Assembly (NCBI GenBank): GCA_002385735.1
Contig: DGEB01000036.1
Coordinates: forward strand, 22,472 to 46,161
Direction of reading: 5' to 3'
From: Peptococcaceae bacterium UBA3937
GTDB taxonomy: Bacteria > Bacillota > Peptococcia > DRI-13 > DTU073
DNA length: 23,690 nt
The notes beneath the pieces were generated by a model. It ran no database searches, was not told the origin of the DNA, and saw only the letters and a list, made by a program, of their open reading frames with translations. Every line of letters begins with the position of its first letter. Position 1 is the first letter of the stretch. This document shows, in pieces, positions 8,296 to 15,568 of this stretch. A program made the translations under genes and the position numbers.

Positions 8296-9609
8296 GTGGG
8301 CAACAAATATTTTCACTCCGTAACACTCGACTCCGATTTGTGCAGAGGTTGTACCAATTGTATTAAAAGATGTCCCACTGAAGCTATTCGGGTGCGTGAA
8401 GGCAAGGCTAAAATCATTGATGAACGATGTATCGATTGCGGCGAATGCCTGCGTATTTGCCCTTATCACGCGAAGCTAGCGCTTTCGGATCCACTGGATC
8501 GGATCAAGCAGTACAAATATCCCGTTGCGCTTCCGGCCCCCAGCCTGTATGGTCAATTTGGGTCCAAAGTGTCCGTTGATCAAATTATCGCCGGCTTACT
8601 GGAAATCGGTTTTTGTCAAGTTGAGGAAGTGGCCTATGGGGCTGAACTGGTTTCCCGGGCCTTTGCGGCGTTTTTAAAGGAAAATCCTTTTCCAAGACCG
8701 GCCATCTCCTCAGCTTGTCCGGCCGTGTTGCGCCTGGTGCAGGTCAAATTTCCGGAATTACTTAATCACATCGTTCCTCTTAATTCGCCCATGGAAACGA
8801 CAGCCCGCCTGGCCAGAGCCAGGATGGTCGATGCTGGTTATCCCCCTGAAGAGGTGGGAATTTTCTTTATTACCCCTTGTGCCGCGAAAGTAACGGCGGT
8901 AAAAAATCCTTTAGGCACCGGCAAATCGGCGGTGGACGGTGTCATTGGCATTGCGGATGTTTTTGGGCCGCTGAGCAAAGCGATCAATAAACTGGAAGAG
9001 ACAGGAAACTTACGCCAATCAACCGGCAAGGGAGTCGGCTGGGCCGTGACGGGCGGCGAAAGCCGGTTGCTGGGCGATATTCGTTATTTAGCGGTGGACG
9101 GATTGATGAACGTCAACCAGGTTTTCGAAGAAGTGATGATGGGGAAACTGAAAGAGATCGAGTTTATTGAAGGACTGGCTTGTGTGGGCGGTTGTGTTGG
9201 CGGCCCTTTGACGGTGGTAAATCCATTTGTGGCTAAAGCGCGGATTCTTCGTTGCGCCCAGGAAGTGCCGCCGGTGCTAAGAGAGCTTCCGCCTCGTCCC
9301 AACTGGCAGGATTTACTTTGGAAGGAAAAGATCCACCCCGTCGGGGCTTTGCGCTTGGATGATGATATGTCGGTGGCCATTCAAAAAATGGAAACCATGG
9401 AGCGCATCAGCGAAAGCTTGCCCGGGCTGGATTGTGGTTCCTGCGGGGCACCTACCTGTGTTGCCCTGGCCGAGGACATCGTTCGGAGGCAGGCCGATGA
9501 GGTGGACTGTGTTTTTAAGTTGAGGGAAAAAGTAACCCAACTGGCCGAAATGATGGTTGAGTTATCTAGTAAATTGCCACCTTCAATTGGCAAGAAGGAG
9601 AAGGAATAA
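8296..9609 (+). CDS. Sensory-type [FeFe]-hydrogenase-like iron-sulfur protein (HydS-like)
   Basis: A 437-residue protein. Two ferredoxin-type [4Fe-4S] motifs (C16, C19, C22, C26 and C45, C48, C51, C55) lead into an H-cluster-like domain with SSACP (C141), PCAAK (C195) and EGLACVGGC (C296, C300). All four H-cluster ligands are kept. However, the first Cys of the classic TSCCP motif, which relays protons, is Ala140, and the usual GGG after the last motif is GGP. A further CxxC-x4-C-x16-C motif (C380, C383, C388, C405) near the end fits the PF04060 Fe-S domain. Loss of the relay cysteine is a known feature of sensory (HydS, group C) hydrogenases, so a hydrogen or redox sensor fits better than a fast catalyst. 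No PAS domain is present. The start is GTG with AAAGGGGG ahead. Its output is probably through the RsbW-like neighbour. Confidence 0.88.
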   Translation: MGNKYFHSVTLDSDLCRGCTNCIKRCPTEAIRVREGKAKIIDERCIDCGECLRICPYHAKLALSDPLDRIKQYKYPVALPAPSLYGQFGSKVSVDQIIAGLLEIGFCQVEEVAYGAELVSRAFAAFLKENPFPRPAISSACPAVLRLVQVKFPELLNHIVPLNSPMETTARLARARMVDAGYPPEEVGIFFITPCAAKVTAVKNPLGTGKSAVDGVIGIADVFGPLSKAINKLEETGNLRQSTGKGVGWAVTGGESRLLGDIRYLAVDGLMNVNQVFEEVMMGKLKEIEFIEGLACVGGCVGGPLTVVNPFVAKARILRCAQEVPPVLRELPPRPNWQDLLWKEKIHPVGALRLDDDMSVAIQKMETMERISESLPGLDCGSCGAPTCVALAEDIVRRQADEVDCVFKLREKVTQLAEMMVELSSKLPPSIGKKEKE

Positions 9610-9639
9610 GCCGAAAACGAAAAAAGGCTGGTGGCGTCC

Positions 9640-9756
9640 ATGGCAAATATTTTGTTGGTTGATGATGAAAAACTCTTTGTGAAAGGATTAACGGAGATCT
9701 TGGAACGGGAGGGTTTTCAGGTGTATCAGGCTTTTGACGGGCGAATTTGTGATTGA
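9640..9756 (+). pseudogene. Truncated response regulator receiver (first 38 codons)
   Basis: The ATG at 9640 opens MANILLVDDEKLFVKG and continues to VYQAFDG, the unmistakable start of a CheY-like receiver domain, with the acidic pair at D8/D9. It then leaves the family pattern and stops four codons later (RICD, stop at 9754-9756). The phospho-acceptor Asp (expected near 52), the Thr/Lys switch and any output domain are absent, so it cannot work as a regulator. It lies 30 bases after the hydrogenase-like gene and probably belonged to that signalling operon. The break falls in GACGGGCGA, exactly where the following WG-repeat sequence begins, pointing to a deletion. Confidence 0.85.
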
Positions 9757-10447
9757 ACCTATATATGCAGCTATCGAATGTATCGAAGGAACCGATTGGG
9801 CGCGGGTATATGTATCAGATGGGCTCAAAAATGAGCTCAAAATCGGAATAATCGATCGGAATACCGGAAACTTAATCCTCCCCACGGATAATAGCCGGTT
9901 GAGTATTTTTTCGGACGGCGTCGCGGTGGTACAAGGTACCGACGGCCGGTACAAGGTGATCGATGAGCAAGGAAAGGTGTTGTTTGAAAAAGAGGCGGGA
10001 TTTTGCGATGATCTTTACGTTTTTAAAGAGGGGATAGCCAGATTCCTGATTAGGGTAGAAGGACAAAGTAGTTGGGAATCAAGGTATGGCTTCATCGATA
10101 AAACGGGGAAAGTGATTATTGAGCCTAAGTTACTGGATGCAGGGGATTTTACCGACGGGAAAGCGTTGGTTGTCACGGCGGAAGGGCAAAACGCGCTTGT
10201 TGACCGGGAAGGGAAAGTGCTGAAAATCTATGACTTCGCCAAATGCAGTAGTTTATCGGAAGGGCTGTTTGTTTATAAGGATAGAAGAACGGGGCTGTAT
10301 GGTTATGCCAACCTTGACGGCAAGCCGGTGACTGCTCCCGATTTTGCCGAAGCAGAACCTTTTCAGGATGGGGTAGCTATCGTAAAGGTAAACGACCTTG
10401 TACGGGGGGCTATTTTAAGCCTAACCGGCTTCAATTGGAAATTATGA
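9734..10447 (+). pseudogene. WG-repeat protein lacking its N-terminus
   Basis: The frame encodes about 237 residues of WG/KWG-type repeats (PF14903-like). Units such as GIIDRNTGNLILP, YKVIDEQGKVLFEK, YGFIDKTGKVIIEP and YGYANLDGKPVTAP recur every 40-60 residues, separated by F-x-DG-x-A-V turns. WG-repeat proteins are usually secreted or surface-bound and begin with a signal peptide. Here the sequence begins in the middle of a repeat (TGEFVIEPIY), with only a TTG at 9734 as possible start and no ribosome site at proper distance. The lost part includes the start codon, signal peptide and earlier repeats. The remaining frame is intact to the TGA at 10447, so the truncation may be recent. Weak translation by coupling to the truncated regulator cannot be excluded. 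Confidence 0.78.
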
Positions 10448-10543
10448 CCTAGAGTGCGGCAGAAAATCCCGCATGGGAAGAATTGACGCTGCGGCGAAAG
10501 GGAAAGCTAAAGAAAACCTGGATTGAAGGAAAGGGTCTTTGGC

Positions 10544-11572
10544 ATGACGTTTCAGCCGGAGCGTGTTTTTTTTGAACAGGTTGCCCTTGACTATCCTTTG
10601 GGGCAGGAACTGTACGAGCGTTTTCGGCGGGAAGGAGTTCCCATCAAGATGATCGGCAGTCATAACCGGGTGACCGGCATACCGGGAAAAACCGCTCAGG
10701 AAGCTTACCGGGAGGCCAAGAGAACCCTGGTGGTCGGGGTGCGGCGCACCTTGCAGTTTGAAAGCTGTAAGCCCTCCGCCCATTACCAGTTTCCACTTTG
10801 TACCAGTTGCATCGGGAAATGCGAGTATTGTTACCTGAATACCACCTTAGGTCGCAAGCCGTACCTGCGGGTCTATGTCAATGTTGAGGAGCTTTTGCAA
10901 AGGGCACAAAAATACATAGAAGAACGGAAACCGGAAATCACGGTTTTTGAAGGTGCGGCCACTTCGGACCCGTTACCTTACGAGCCTTACACCGGCGCCC
11001 TGGCGAAAACCATTTGCTTTTTTGCCGGGCAGGAATACGGCCGCTTCCGTTTTGTGACCAAATTTACGGAGGTGGACTCCCTTTTGTCGTTGCAGCATGG
11101 TGGACATACGCAAATCCGCTTTAGTTTAAATACGGAAAAAGTAATTGCCGCGTATGAGCATCAAACGCCGAGTCTAAAAGAGAGAGTGAAGGCAGCGGTG
11201 AAGTGTGCCCAAGCCGGCTATCCGTTAGGCTTTTTGTTGGCTCCGGTTTTTCTTTATCCGGACTGGCGAAAGGATTACGCGGCCCTTTTGGAGCAACTGG
11301 CGGAGGGCCTCGCCCAATCCTTGCCGACAGGCGCTTCTTTAACCTTTGAAATCATCACCCATCGTTTTACCGGCAGGGCGAAGAAAAATATTCTTGAGGT
11401 TTTCCCGGGAACAACCCTGCCGATGGAGGAAGCAGAAAGGCGCTTTAAATACGGGCAGTTTGGTTATGGAAAGTATCTTTATTTTCCCGAACGGATGGAC
11501 GAGATCAAGGCCTTTTTTCAGGAAAAAATTGCGGAGCTATTCCCAACGGCGAAAATCAAATACATCGTGTAA
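10544..11572 (+). CDS. splB: Spore photoproduct lyase (radical SAM), atypical at the Cys donor site
   Basis: A 342-residue radical SAM enzyme that reverses the UV-made thymine dimer (spore photoproduct) when spores germinate. YPLGQEL near the start, SHNRV, the cluster motif CIGKCEYC (C89, C93, C96), RFVTKFTEVD, GYPLGFLLAPV and the C-terminal FGYGKYLYFP match SplB throughout, and the length is normal (about 342). The start is ATG 10544, with AAGGAAAGGG 8 bases ahead; a TTG at 10523 has no such site. The Bacillus enzyme has a hydrogen-donor Cys141 in an ASCTSD motif, 50 residues after its first cluster Cys. Here the aligned motif is GAATSD, with Ala139 exactly 50 residues after C89. An additional Cys86 precedes the cluster. 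Function is very likely but chemistry may differ. Confidence 0.93.
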   Translation: MTFQPERVFFEQVALDYPLGQELYERFRREGVPIKMIGSHNRVTGIPGKTAQEAYREAKRTLVVGVRRTLQFESCKPSAHYQFPLCTSCIGKCEYCYLNTTLGRKPYLRVYVNVEELLQRAQKYIEERKPEITVFEGAATSDPLPYEPYTGALAKTICFFAGQEYGRFRFVTKFTEVDSLLSLQHGGHTQIRFSLNTEKVIAAYEHQTPSLKERVKAAVKCAQAGYPLGFLLAPVFLYPDWRKDYAALLEQLAEGLAQSLPTGASLTFEIITHRFTGRAKKNILEVFPGTTLPMEEAERRFKYGQFGYGKYLYFPERMDEIKAFFQEKIAELFPTAKIKYIV

Positions 11573-11605
11573 CAGAGAGGAGCAAGGGGTGTGACAAGAG
11601 GAAAC

Positions 11606-11651
11606 ACTGGAATCGTTAAGCACCGTTAATGCTTAGAAGGGCCTATCCAGT
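11606..11651 (+). other. Nested hairpin ahead of ku
   Basis: ACTGGA (11606-11611) pairs with TCCAGT (11646-11651). Inside, TTAAGCA (11616-11622) pairs with TGCTTAG (11630-11636, one G-U). No T-run follows, so it is not a plain terminator of splB. It lies in the 118-base splB-ku gap, 39 bases before the ku ATG, and may be a leader structure. It does not match a riboswitch I know. Confidence 0.35.
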
Positions 11652-11690
11652 ACAGGAAGATAGTTAAACGTGACGAAAGGAGCAGGAGCA

Positions 11691-12548
11691 ATGCGCAACA
11701 TCTGGAAAGGGGTTATTTCTTTTGGCCTGGTCAGCATCCCGATAAAGCTGTATACCGCCACCGAGGTGAAAGATGTAAAATTTAATTATCTGCATAAAGA
11801 ATGTAAGTCGCCGATTAAGTACGAAAAGGTTTGTCCGGTTTGTAAAAAAGAATTATCCGCAGAAGATTTGGTGCGGGGCTATGAATATGAAAAGGGACGC
11901 TATGTGATTATCCAGGAGGAGGATTTGGAGAAAATCCCGCTCAGCACGTTAAAATCCATTGAAATTCTGGATTTCGTGCGCCTGGAGGAAATCGACCCCA
12001 TCTATTTTGTGAAAAGCTATTATGTGGCGCCGGGCGATTTAGGCACCAAGCCCTATCATCTATTGCTGGAAGCCATGCGGAAAACCGGCCGCATTGCCAT
12101 TGCGAGAGTTGTGCTGCGGCAGAAGGAGTCCCTGGCGGTACTGCGGGTTTACCGGAATTGCCTGGTGCTGGAGACGATTTTCTATCCGGATGAGATCAGA
12201 AGCACCGAATACATTCCCGAATTAAACTACGAAGTACAGATCCATGAGAACGAACTAAAAATGGCGGTGAGTTTGATTGACAACCTGACCGCCGGTTTTT
12301 CACCGGAAAAATACCATAATCAGTACCGGGAAGCCTTAATGGAGTTGATTCATGCCAAAATCAGCGGGGAAGAAGTGGCCGTTGCCCCCGAAGCGGAACC
12401 GGCCCGGGTGATTGATTTAATGGAAGCCCTCAAAGCCAGTATCGAGGCGGCCCAAAAAGAAAAGAAGAGCAAGAAATCGCCAAACTCTCGCGTTCTGAAA
12501 AACAATGAAGCCGCCGCACGACGGAAAAAAATAAAAAAAGAAGCGTAA
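11691..12548 (+). CDS. ku: Ku protein, non-homologous end joining
   Basis: A 285-residue bacterial Ku (YkoV type), a homodimeric ring that threads onto broken DNA ends and recruits the ligase LigD. MRNIWKGVISFGLVSIPIKLY at the start, the paired cysteines at HKECKSPI and CPVCKKE (a zinc-knuckle-like spot), VRGYEYEKGRYVIIQEEDLE and YFVKSYYVAPGDLGTKPYHLL are hallmark Ku sequence. The tail (last 35 residues or so) is rich in lysine, as in Ku proteins that bind DNA with a basic C-terminus. The start is ATG 11691 with AAAGGAG 9 bases ahead; an upstream GTG at 11670 lacks a site. No ligD is in the window, so the ligase must be encoded elsewhere. Its place beside splB suggests a role in spore DNA repair, as known for Bacillus Ku. 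Confidence 0.95.
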   Translation: MRNIWKGVISFGLVSIPIKLYTATEVKDVKFNYLHKECKSPIKYEKVCPVCKKELSAEDLVRGYEYEKGRYVIIQEEDLEKIPLSTLKSIEILDFVRLEEIDPIYFVKSYYVAPGDLGTKPYHLLLEAMRKTGRIAIARVVLRQKESLAVLRVYRNCLVLETIFYPDEIRSTEYIPELNYEVQIHENELKMAVSLIDNLTAGFSPEKYHNQYREALMELIHAKISGEEVAVAPEAEPARVIDLMEALKASIEAAQKEKKSKKSPNSRVLKNNEAAARRKKIKKEA

Positions 12549-12582
12549 AAGGAGCCTAAGACAAAAGGAGTCCCATTAAAAA

Positions 12583-12630
12583 ACTGACCCTCAATCGTTA
12601 GCTTTTTAGGTCTAACTTTTGGGGGTCAGT
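12583..12630 (-). terminator. Rho-independent terminator of the DUF1858 gene
   Basis: ACTGACCCTCAA (12583-12594) and TTGGGGGTCAGT (12619-12630) pair over 12 bases with one G-U. A 5-base inner stem, GTTAG/CTAAC, lies inside. On the minus strand the stem runs straight into a TTTTTT tract, so it ends transcripts from the minus-strand gene. It may also slow ku transcription on the plus strand, where no T-run follows. Confidence 0.7.
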
Positions 12631-12688
12631 ACAAGCTTCCAGGCTTCTTTATATTTCTTGCCGTCTTTGTTCGATTAAGAAAATGTGT

Positions 12689-12886
12689 TTACTCTTCAAC
12701 AGCTTTATTTAAAGCTGCTAAAAGCGGCTCAAGATCAATGCCGTGAGCAGCGGCGCCTTGTGCCAAGGTCTCGAAGCGGGCGGCCGCACAGCCCAGACAA
12801 CCCATGCCTTGCTGCATTAGGATTTCCACTGTTTGGGGATATTTTTGCACGATTTCCGTAATGGACATATCTGCTGTGATTTTCAT
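12689..12886 (-). CDS. DUF1858 (hybrid-cluster-associated redox disulfide) protein
   Basis: A 65-residue protein matching the DUF1858/TIGR03980 family, in which a short helical domain carries a conserved CxxC-type pair. Visible landmarks are the ITADMSITEIVQKYPQTVEILMQQGMGC start and the LGC pair (C30 and C33), with a C-terminal helix GIDLEPLLAALNKAV. The family is named for its link to hybrid-cluster proteins in anaerobes and probably handles a redox disulfide or metal, but no reaction is proven. A very strong AAGGAGGTG site precedes the ATG, a consensus-like promoter lies about 50 bases upstream and a clear terminator follows, so it is a single-gene unit. Confidence 0.88.
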   Translation of the reverse strand: MKITADMSITEIVQKYPQTVEILMQQGMGCLGCAAARFETLAQGAAAHGIDLEPLLAALNKAVEE

Positions 12887-12934
12887 AGGGCACCTCCTTA
12901 TTTTTTGGCGTTACCAATTCGAACAACTTATTTT

Positions 12935-12963
12935 ATTATATTAGCCAATCGGCAGGAAAACAA
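12935..12963 (-). promoter_or_regulatory. Sigma-A promoter for the DUF1858 gene
   Basis: On the minus strand, TTGTTT (12963-12958), a 17-base spacer and a perfect TATAAT (12940-12935) lie 49 bases before the ATG at 12886. Confidence 0.65.
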
Positions 12964-12983
12964 GTCTCCCCGGAAAGATTGTT

Positions 12984-13013
12984 TTGTCTTGCTTCCATTG
13001 ATTTTGTCATAAT
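12984..13013 (+). promoter_or_regulatory. Possible promoter for the deacetylase gene
   Basis: TTGTCT (12984-12989), an 18-base spacer and CATAAT (13008-13013) form a weak sigma-A-like match. It lies about 140 bases ahead of the lipoprotein start and would give a long leader. Confidence 0.25.
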
Positions 13014-13055
13014 AATCCTGCTAAGATGAAAATGGCAGAAAAAAATTAAAGGTAG

Positions 13056-13160
13056 ATGCTATCTTATGTCGAAATATGCTTAGGTGAGAAGGAAGGTGGC
13101 AACTGTCGCGAAAAGGCGGTTGTTACAAAAACGCGAGGCATAAGAGGGGGAACAGGATGA
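13056..13160 (+). CDS. Possible 34-residue leader ORF, coupled to the deacetylase
   Basis: An ATG at 13056 opens 34 codons (MLSYVEICLGEKEGG...) whose TGA overlaps the ATG of the next gene as ATGA, the layout of translational coupling. The ribosome site AAAGG is only 3 bases away, which is close. The peptide resembles nothing I know and has two cysteines and many charged residues. Chance is a real alternative. Confidence 0.2.
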   Translation: MLSYVEICLGEKEGGNCREKAVVTKTRGIRGGTG

Positions 13161-14281
13161 AAGCTCACCACTTGCCAAAAAAACTTTTGTTATTTCTGGT
13201 TTGTACGTTAAGCGTTTTTTTATTGTCCGGGTGTTTGCACGGGGAAGAACAACGGCAGGCCGCAACCAGCGGGGAACGCCAGGTCAATGCTGCGCCGGAA
13301 GCAGATGGTGATAACGACAGCGTAACGCAAGTGAATGGGGAAGAAGCGGCTTCTGAAAAAGCCTATCCCACGGAAAGCCAACTGGCGGAGGCGCAGGCTA
13401 ACGAAGCCGGCCAGGTGATGATTTTGATGTATCATGTCATCGGAGCGGATAAGGAAAGTGATTGGGCCCAGACCACGGATAATTTCCGGCGGGATTTACA
13501 GATGTTTTATGAGCAAGGTTATTCCTTAATCAGCCTCAAGGATTTTGTGAATAACAATATCAGCACCCCGGCCGGGAGAACACCGCTGGTTTTGACTTTT
13601 GATGACGGCACGGTGGGGCACTTTCGTTGCATATATGGGGAGGACGGCAGCCGGCAGATTGATCCGGAATGTGCGGTGGGGATTCTCCTGGATTTCGGCC
13701 AAAAACACCCGGAGTTCGGACATACGGCCACTTTTTATGTGAACAACGACCCGCCCTTTAGTCAAAAAGGCTGGGAGGACAAGCTTGGTCAACTGGTGGA
13801 ACTGGGTTTTGACATCGGCAACCATTCGGTTAGCCATGCCAAATTGAACAAACTATCGGCGGAAGAAGTGCAGAAGGAATTAGCCGGGATTCCCAGGCTG
13901 GTGGAGGAAACGGTGCCCGGTTACAAAGTGACCTCCCTGGCGCTGCCTTACGGCCTTTCGCCGCAGGATTATTCCCTGGCGGTACGGGGCACCTACGATG
14001 GATATACTTATGAGCATGATGCGGTGTTGCGGGTTGGCGCCAATCCGGCCCTCAGCCCCGTGGTGAAGAATTTTGACCCGATGAGGCTCCCGCGGGTCAT
14101 GGCCAGCACCGTTGAATTACAGAAATGGCTGGAGTATTTTCAGAAGAACCCCTCCCAGCGGTACATCAGTGACGGGGATCCACGCACTGTGGCGATCCCG
14201 GCCGGAAAAGAGGAATTACTGGATCAAAGCAAGCTTCAAGACCGGGTTTTGCTGGTTTGGGGAAAAGAAAAACAGGAATAG
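13157..14281 (+). CDS. Polysaccharide deacetylase lipoprotein (NodB fold)
   Basis: A 374-residue exported lipoprotein. The signal peptide ends in the lipobox LLSGC, so C26 would be lipidated. An acidic, low-complexity linker follows to about residue 82. The NodB deacetylase domain begins near 87 with QVMILMYHVI, has motif 1 LTFDDG (D149 base, D150 metal) and motif 2 HSVSH (H223 and H227, metal ligands). About 72 residues separate these, more than in simple NodB enzymes, because of an insertion holding two cysteines (C158 and C172) that could form a disulfide. ALPYG near 262-266 fits motif 3. It probably removes acetyl groups from peptidoglycan or another glycan outside the membrane. AGGGGG lies 8 bases ahead of the ATG. 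The substrate is not determined. Confidence 0.88.
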   Translation: MKAHHLPKKLLLFLVCTLSVFLLSGCLHGEEQRQAATSGERQVNAAPEADGDNDSVTQVNGEEAASEKAYPTESQLAEAQANEAGQVMILMYHVIGADKESDWAQTTDNFRRDLQMFYEQGYSLISLKDFVNNNISTPAGRTPLVLTFDDGTVGHFRCIYGEDGSRQIDPECAVGILLDFGQKHPEFGHTATFYVNNDPPFSQKGWEDKLGQLVELGFDIGNHSVSHAKLNKLSAEEVQKELAGIPRLVEETVPGYKVTSLALPYGLSPQDYSLAVRGTYDGYTYEHDAVLRVGANPALSPVVKNFDPMRLPRVMASTVELQKWLEYFQKNPSQRYISDGDPRTVAIPAGKEELLDQSKLQDRVLLVWGKEKQE

Positions 14282-14312
14282 ATGAAAAAAGCAATGAAAA
14301 CCCTGCTGATTT

Positions 14313-14321
14313 TGGTATAAT
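14313..14321 (+). promoter_or_regulatory. Extended -10 promoter for the DUF1015 gene
   Basis: TGGTATAAT at 14313-14321 is a perfect extended -10 element, 57 bases ahead of the ATG. The -35 position holds only a weak ATGAAA. Confidence 0.55.
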
Positions 14322-14377
14322 AGTGAATATCGGTCATATCTAATGGAAAAGAAAGAAACAAGCGGAGGGAGATATGG

Positions 14378-15553
14378 ATGGCTCAGGTTAAGGGGCTGGT
14401 AGGATTAAGGCCGGTGGGTGACAGCATTGCAAGCATCACCTGTCCTCCTTATGATGTGATTAAAGAAGGTTCTCCTTTGGAAAGGGTCTTAAAACAAAGC
14501 GAGAATTCCTTATACCATATTACTTTGGGAAGCGAACCGGTCAAAGCTTTGGCTCGGTTGCAAGCAAAGGGGCTTTTACAGGAGGATGAGACCCCCTGCT
14601 TTTACGTTTATGAACAGGTCTACGGGAAAGAAATGCGCCGGGGGGTTTTTACGGCGACGGAAGTGACGGATTATCGCTTCGGTAACATTATCCGGCATGA
14701 GAAGACTTTTGATGATAAGGTCAAAGGACGTCTGGCCTTAAGGGAAAAAACAGGCTATACTTTTGAGCCGGTTTTTCTGCTGACCGAGGCTCCGTTACGG
14801 GCGGTGCTGGATGAAGTGGCGCGCCGCTATACCCCGGAGTATGAATTTACCTCCGATTTTGGAAAACACTCCGAACTACACGGGATCAAAAACCGGATTT
14901 TCCGGGTGGAAGAAGAAAGCGAAGAAGGACAGCGGATTAAGGAGTTAATTGCCTCCGGCCCCTTATATATTGCGGACGGGCATCACCGGTACCATGCTTC
15001 CCTTTTGAACAAGCAGACCCACTGCCTGGCTTATATCTGCCAGGGTGCCGATGCGCGGATTCAGGCTTATAACCGGGTGATTAACGGTTTGGTTAAATTT
15101 ACGGATATTGAGCAGAAACTACCTTTGGTTCGAACAAGCGAGTTTAAAACTCCCGCCAAACACAGTTTTGCCCTTTACACGAAGGAAGGAAGCTTTTTAT
15201 TAAAAGCCGCCCATGTTCCCGATGCTCCGGTGGGCCGACTAGATTGCAGCATTTTGGAGAAGGAATTGTACCCCCATTTGGGCTTGACCCACGCCATGAT
15301 CACCGATCACCGATATTTCGATTATTATCCGGAAGATGATTTGGAAAAAATGAAAGCGGTGGTTGACGCAGGCAAGTACGACTTGGCGGTGGCTTTACAT
15401 CCTGTTTCGCTGGAGGAGTTACTTGCGGTAGCCAATGCCGGAATTAAGGATCCGAACATTGTGATGCCGGAGAAATCAACTTTCTTTGCGCCGAAAATCT
15501 TGTCGGGCATCTTCATTTACCGCCATGAGAAAGTTGGTTCACAAAAATATTAA
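14378..15553 (+). CDS. DUF1015 family protein
   Basis: A 391-residue soluble protein that matches DUF1015, a family widespread in anaerobic bacteria. The landmarks are GLRPV near residue 10, the ITCPPYDVI block (about 20-28), HEKTFDDKVKGRL, the hallmark ADGHHRYHASL (199-209) and a C-terminal YDLAVALHPVSLEELL and KSTFFAPKILSG. The His-rich ADGHHRYH motif suggests a metal or phosphate site, and some annotators call the family a putative kinase or SerB-like adjunct, but no reaction is established. GGAGGGAG precedes the ATG. The GNAT gene starts 15 bases after its stop, so they form an operon. Confidence 0.92.
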   Translation: MAQVKGLVGLRPVGDSIASITCPPYDVIKEGSPLERVLKQSENSLYHITLGSEPVKALARLQAKGLLQEDETPCFYVYEQVYGKEMRRGVFTATEVTDYRFGNIIRHEKTFDDKVKGRLALREKTGYTFEPVFLLTEAPLRAVLDEVARRYTPEYEFTSDFGKHSELHGIKNRIFRVEEESEEGQRIKELIASGPLYIADGHHRYHASLLNKQTHCLAYICQGADARIQAYNRVINGLVKFTDIEQKLPLVRTSEFKTPAKHSFALYTKEGSFLLKAAHVPDAPVGRLDCSILEKELYPHLGLTHAMITDHRYFDYYPEDDLEKMKAVVDAGKYDLAVALHPVSLEELLAVANAGIKDPNIVMPEKSTFFAPKILSGIFIYRHEKVGSQKY

Positions 15554-15568
15554 TAAGGTGGGAAAGGT

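Noticed and set aside
9734..10447. Intact WG-repeat gene starting at TTG 9734
   Set aside because: There is no ribosome site at suitable distance and no signal peptide, and the sequence starts in mid-repeat at the junction with the receiver stub. Truncation explains it better.
13060..13156. Riboswitch ahead of the deacetylase
   Set aside because: I compared it by eye with c-di-AMP (ydaO), c-di-GMP, SAM, cobalamin and THF patterns and found no matching conserved core.
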